This document shows, piece by piece, positions 34,476 through 35,150 of a DNA stretch of 35,150 nucleotides. Origin of the DNA: Bacteroidota bacterium (lineage in GTDB: Bacteria; Bacteroidota; Bacteroidia; Bacteroidales; F082); contig JAJRQN010000209.1 of assembly GCA_024280235.1 (NCBI GenBank), forward strand, positions 1 through 35,150, read 5' to 3'. The notes under the pieces were generated by a model. It did no database searches. It was given only the letters and a program-made list of their open reading frames with translations, and was not told where the DNA came from. The stretch's first letter is position 1, and every line of letters starts with the position of its first letter. Made by a program: the position numbers and the translations under genes.

Positions 34476-34856
34476 TTAAATAAGTTTCTCTGTCATATTA
34501 TTCAATCGGCGGTATTCCAATTTCTGACACCCAAAATTAACCAGCAATCCGGTTTCAAGGCCAGTTGCTTTCAAATAATTAATCACTTGAGCAAGATGTT
34601 CCGGTGACAGCTTCTTCACAGCTTTCAATTCGATAACGATTTTAGCATCCACTAAAATATCAGCAAAAAACTCACCGATGATCTGCCCTCTGAAGGTAAC
34701 TGCAATAGGGGCTTGTGCAATTACTTTCAAGCCCTTTTCACGCAACAGTTGTAATAATGCTTTTTCGTAAACTGATTCTAGAAATCCGCTACCAAGTTCA
34801 TTGCTAACATCAAAACAACACCCCAGTATTATTTCAGTAACTTCTTGGTGTAGCAT
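34476..34856 (-). CDS. GxxExxY protein (PD-(D/E)XK nuclease-like), copy 2
   Basis: The 126-residue product begins MLHQEVTEIILGCCFDVSNE with the signature GFLESVY at 24-30. The nuclease-like core has FFADILV (Asp66) and VIELKAV (Glu76, Lys78), at the same positions as in copy 1. NYLKATGLETGLLVNFG matches the family's C-terminal block. I start at ATG 34856 because GGAG lies five bases upstream; the frame runs on to 34892. The final residues (NNMTEKLI) and the TAA stop run into the flanking palindrome. A different repeat family from that around copy 1 brackets it on both sides. No partner gene is seen. Confidence 0.92.
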   Translation of the reverse strand: MLHQEVTEIILGCCFDVSNELGSGFLESVYEKALLQLLREKGLKVIAQAPIAVTFRGQIIGEFFADILVDAKIVIELKAVKKLSPEHLAQVINYLKATGLETGLLVNFGCQKLEYRRLNNMTEKLI

Positions 34857-34898
34857 CGCGTCTCCAATAAACAAACAAAGCCAGAAAATCATATTTGT

Positions 34899-35150
34899 AC
34901 AGGGATGTACAGGATAACTGCGGATAAAGTCAAAATAAAAACAACTTCTTTTTACGAATTAACATCAGATTCTATCAGATTTAATCAGCGGCAAATATGC
35001 CTTTGACTCTATCCTATCCATCCTGAATATCCCTGTTAATTCAGTCTTGGACCTTAAAGATAAAACCTTGTTTTTACTGGGATGTACAGGATAACTGCGG
35101 ATAAAGTCAAAATAAAAACAACTTCTTTTTACGAATTAACATCAGATTCT
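34899..35150. repeat. Second-family palindromic repeats, right of GxxExxY copy 2, with 177-base tandem copy
   Basis: A unit with left arm ACAGGGATGTACAGGATAAC then TGCGGATAAAGTC (34900-34932) and right arm TTTGACTCTATCCTATCCAT then CCTGAATATCCCTGTTAA (34999-35040) is followed by another left arm starting near 35078. From 34902 to 34975 the sequence recurs exactly at 35079-35150 apart from the first bases, a tandem period of 177. The copy runs off the window edge, so the array probably continues. Confidence 0.88.

Noticed and set aside
1-35150. tRNA, rRNA or a known riboswitch
   Set aside because: I scanned by eye for tRNA arms, conserved rRNA blocks and common riboswitch motifs and saw none.

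Overview
The window is a surface or exopolysaccharide biosynthesis locus from a Gram-negative bacterium. Wzx- and Wzy/WaaL-type proteins, XrtA/PEP-CTERM-style accessory genes (a FemAB-like protein, AsnB-type amidotransferases, an O-antigen-ligase-like protein) and the mobile-element content point to a Desulfuromonas/Geobacter-like member of the Desulfobacterota. That placement is inference from gene content; no rRNA or tRNA was seen. No exosortase, initiating phosphoglycosyltransferase or Wza/Wzc export gene is present, so the locus probably continues outside the window.

Layout. Positions 1-85 are the 5' end of an IS256-like transposase running off the left edge. From 309 to 7514 is one tightly packed + strand operon: LamG protein, MBOAT acyltransferase, frameshifted NodB-type deacetylase, GNAT-like protein, DegT-like PLP enzyme, two SGNH-type proteins and a 46-residue membrane protein. 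It looks like a polymer decoration (acetylation/deacetylation) module. From 7535 to 33622 almost everything is on the - strand: a secreted jelly-roll protein, a GT2, a MurB/MurA pair, an IS3-family element, AsnB, a ligase/polymerase, two GT4 enzymes, a Wzx flippase, a YetA/PL26-like protein, an acetyltransferase-GT4 fusion, then a 2.5-kb repeat island, a second AsnB, a tandem double GT2, a frameshifted GT2 and a FemAB-like protein. A good sigma70-type promoter with extended -10 lies at 33832-33859, upstream of the last block. The right end holds a decayed IS110 transposase and a second repeat cluster.

The most unusual structure is the repeat island at 24802-27323. Twelve copies of a ~91-115 bp imperfect palindrome, mostly with a period near 124 bp, all point the same way. 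A GxxExxY gene (a small PD-(D/E)XK-like protein) sits between copies 3 and 4, and a ParE-type toxin-antitoxin pair sits between copies 7 and 8. A second GxxExxY gene at 34476-34856 is bracketed by a different palindromic repeat that shares sub-modules (GGATAA, GCGGATAA, TCTGAT) with the first. In both places the stop codon of the GxxExxY gene lies in repeat-derived or inter-repeat sequence. I propose a REP/RAYT-like partnership between GxxExxY proteins and cognate palindromes; this is a hypothesis.

Three genes carry single-base frameshifts: the deacetylase (T7 run), a GT2 (A9 run) and the ParE toxin (ATTTATTTA). They may be real decay, phase variation or homopolymer sequencing errors; the sequence alone cannot decide.
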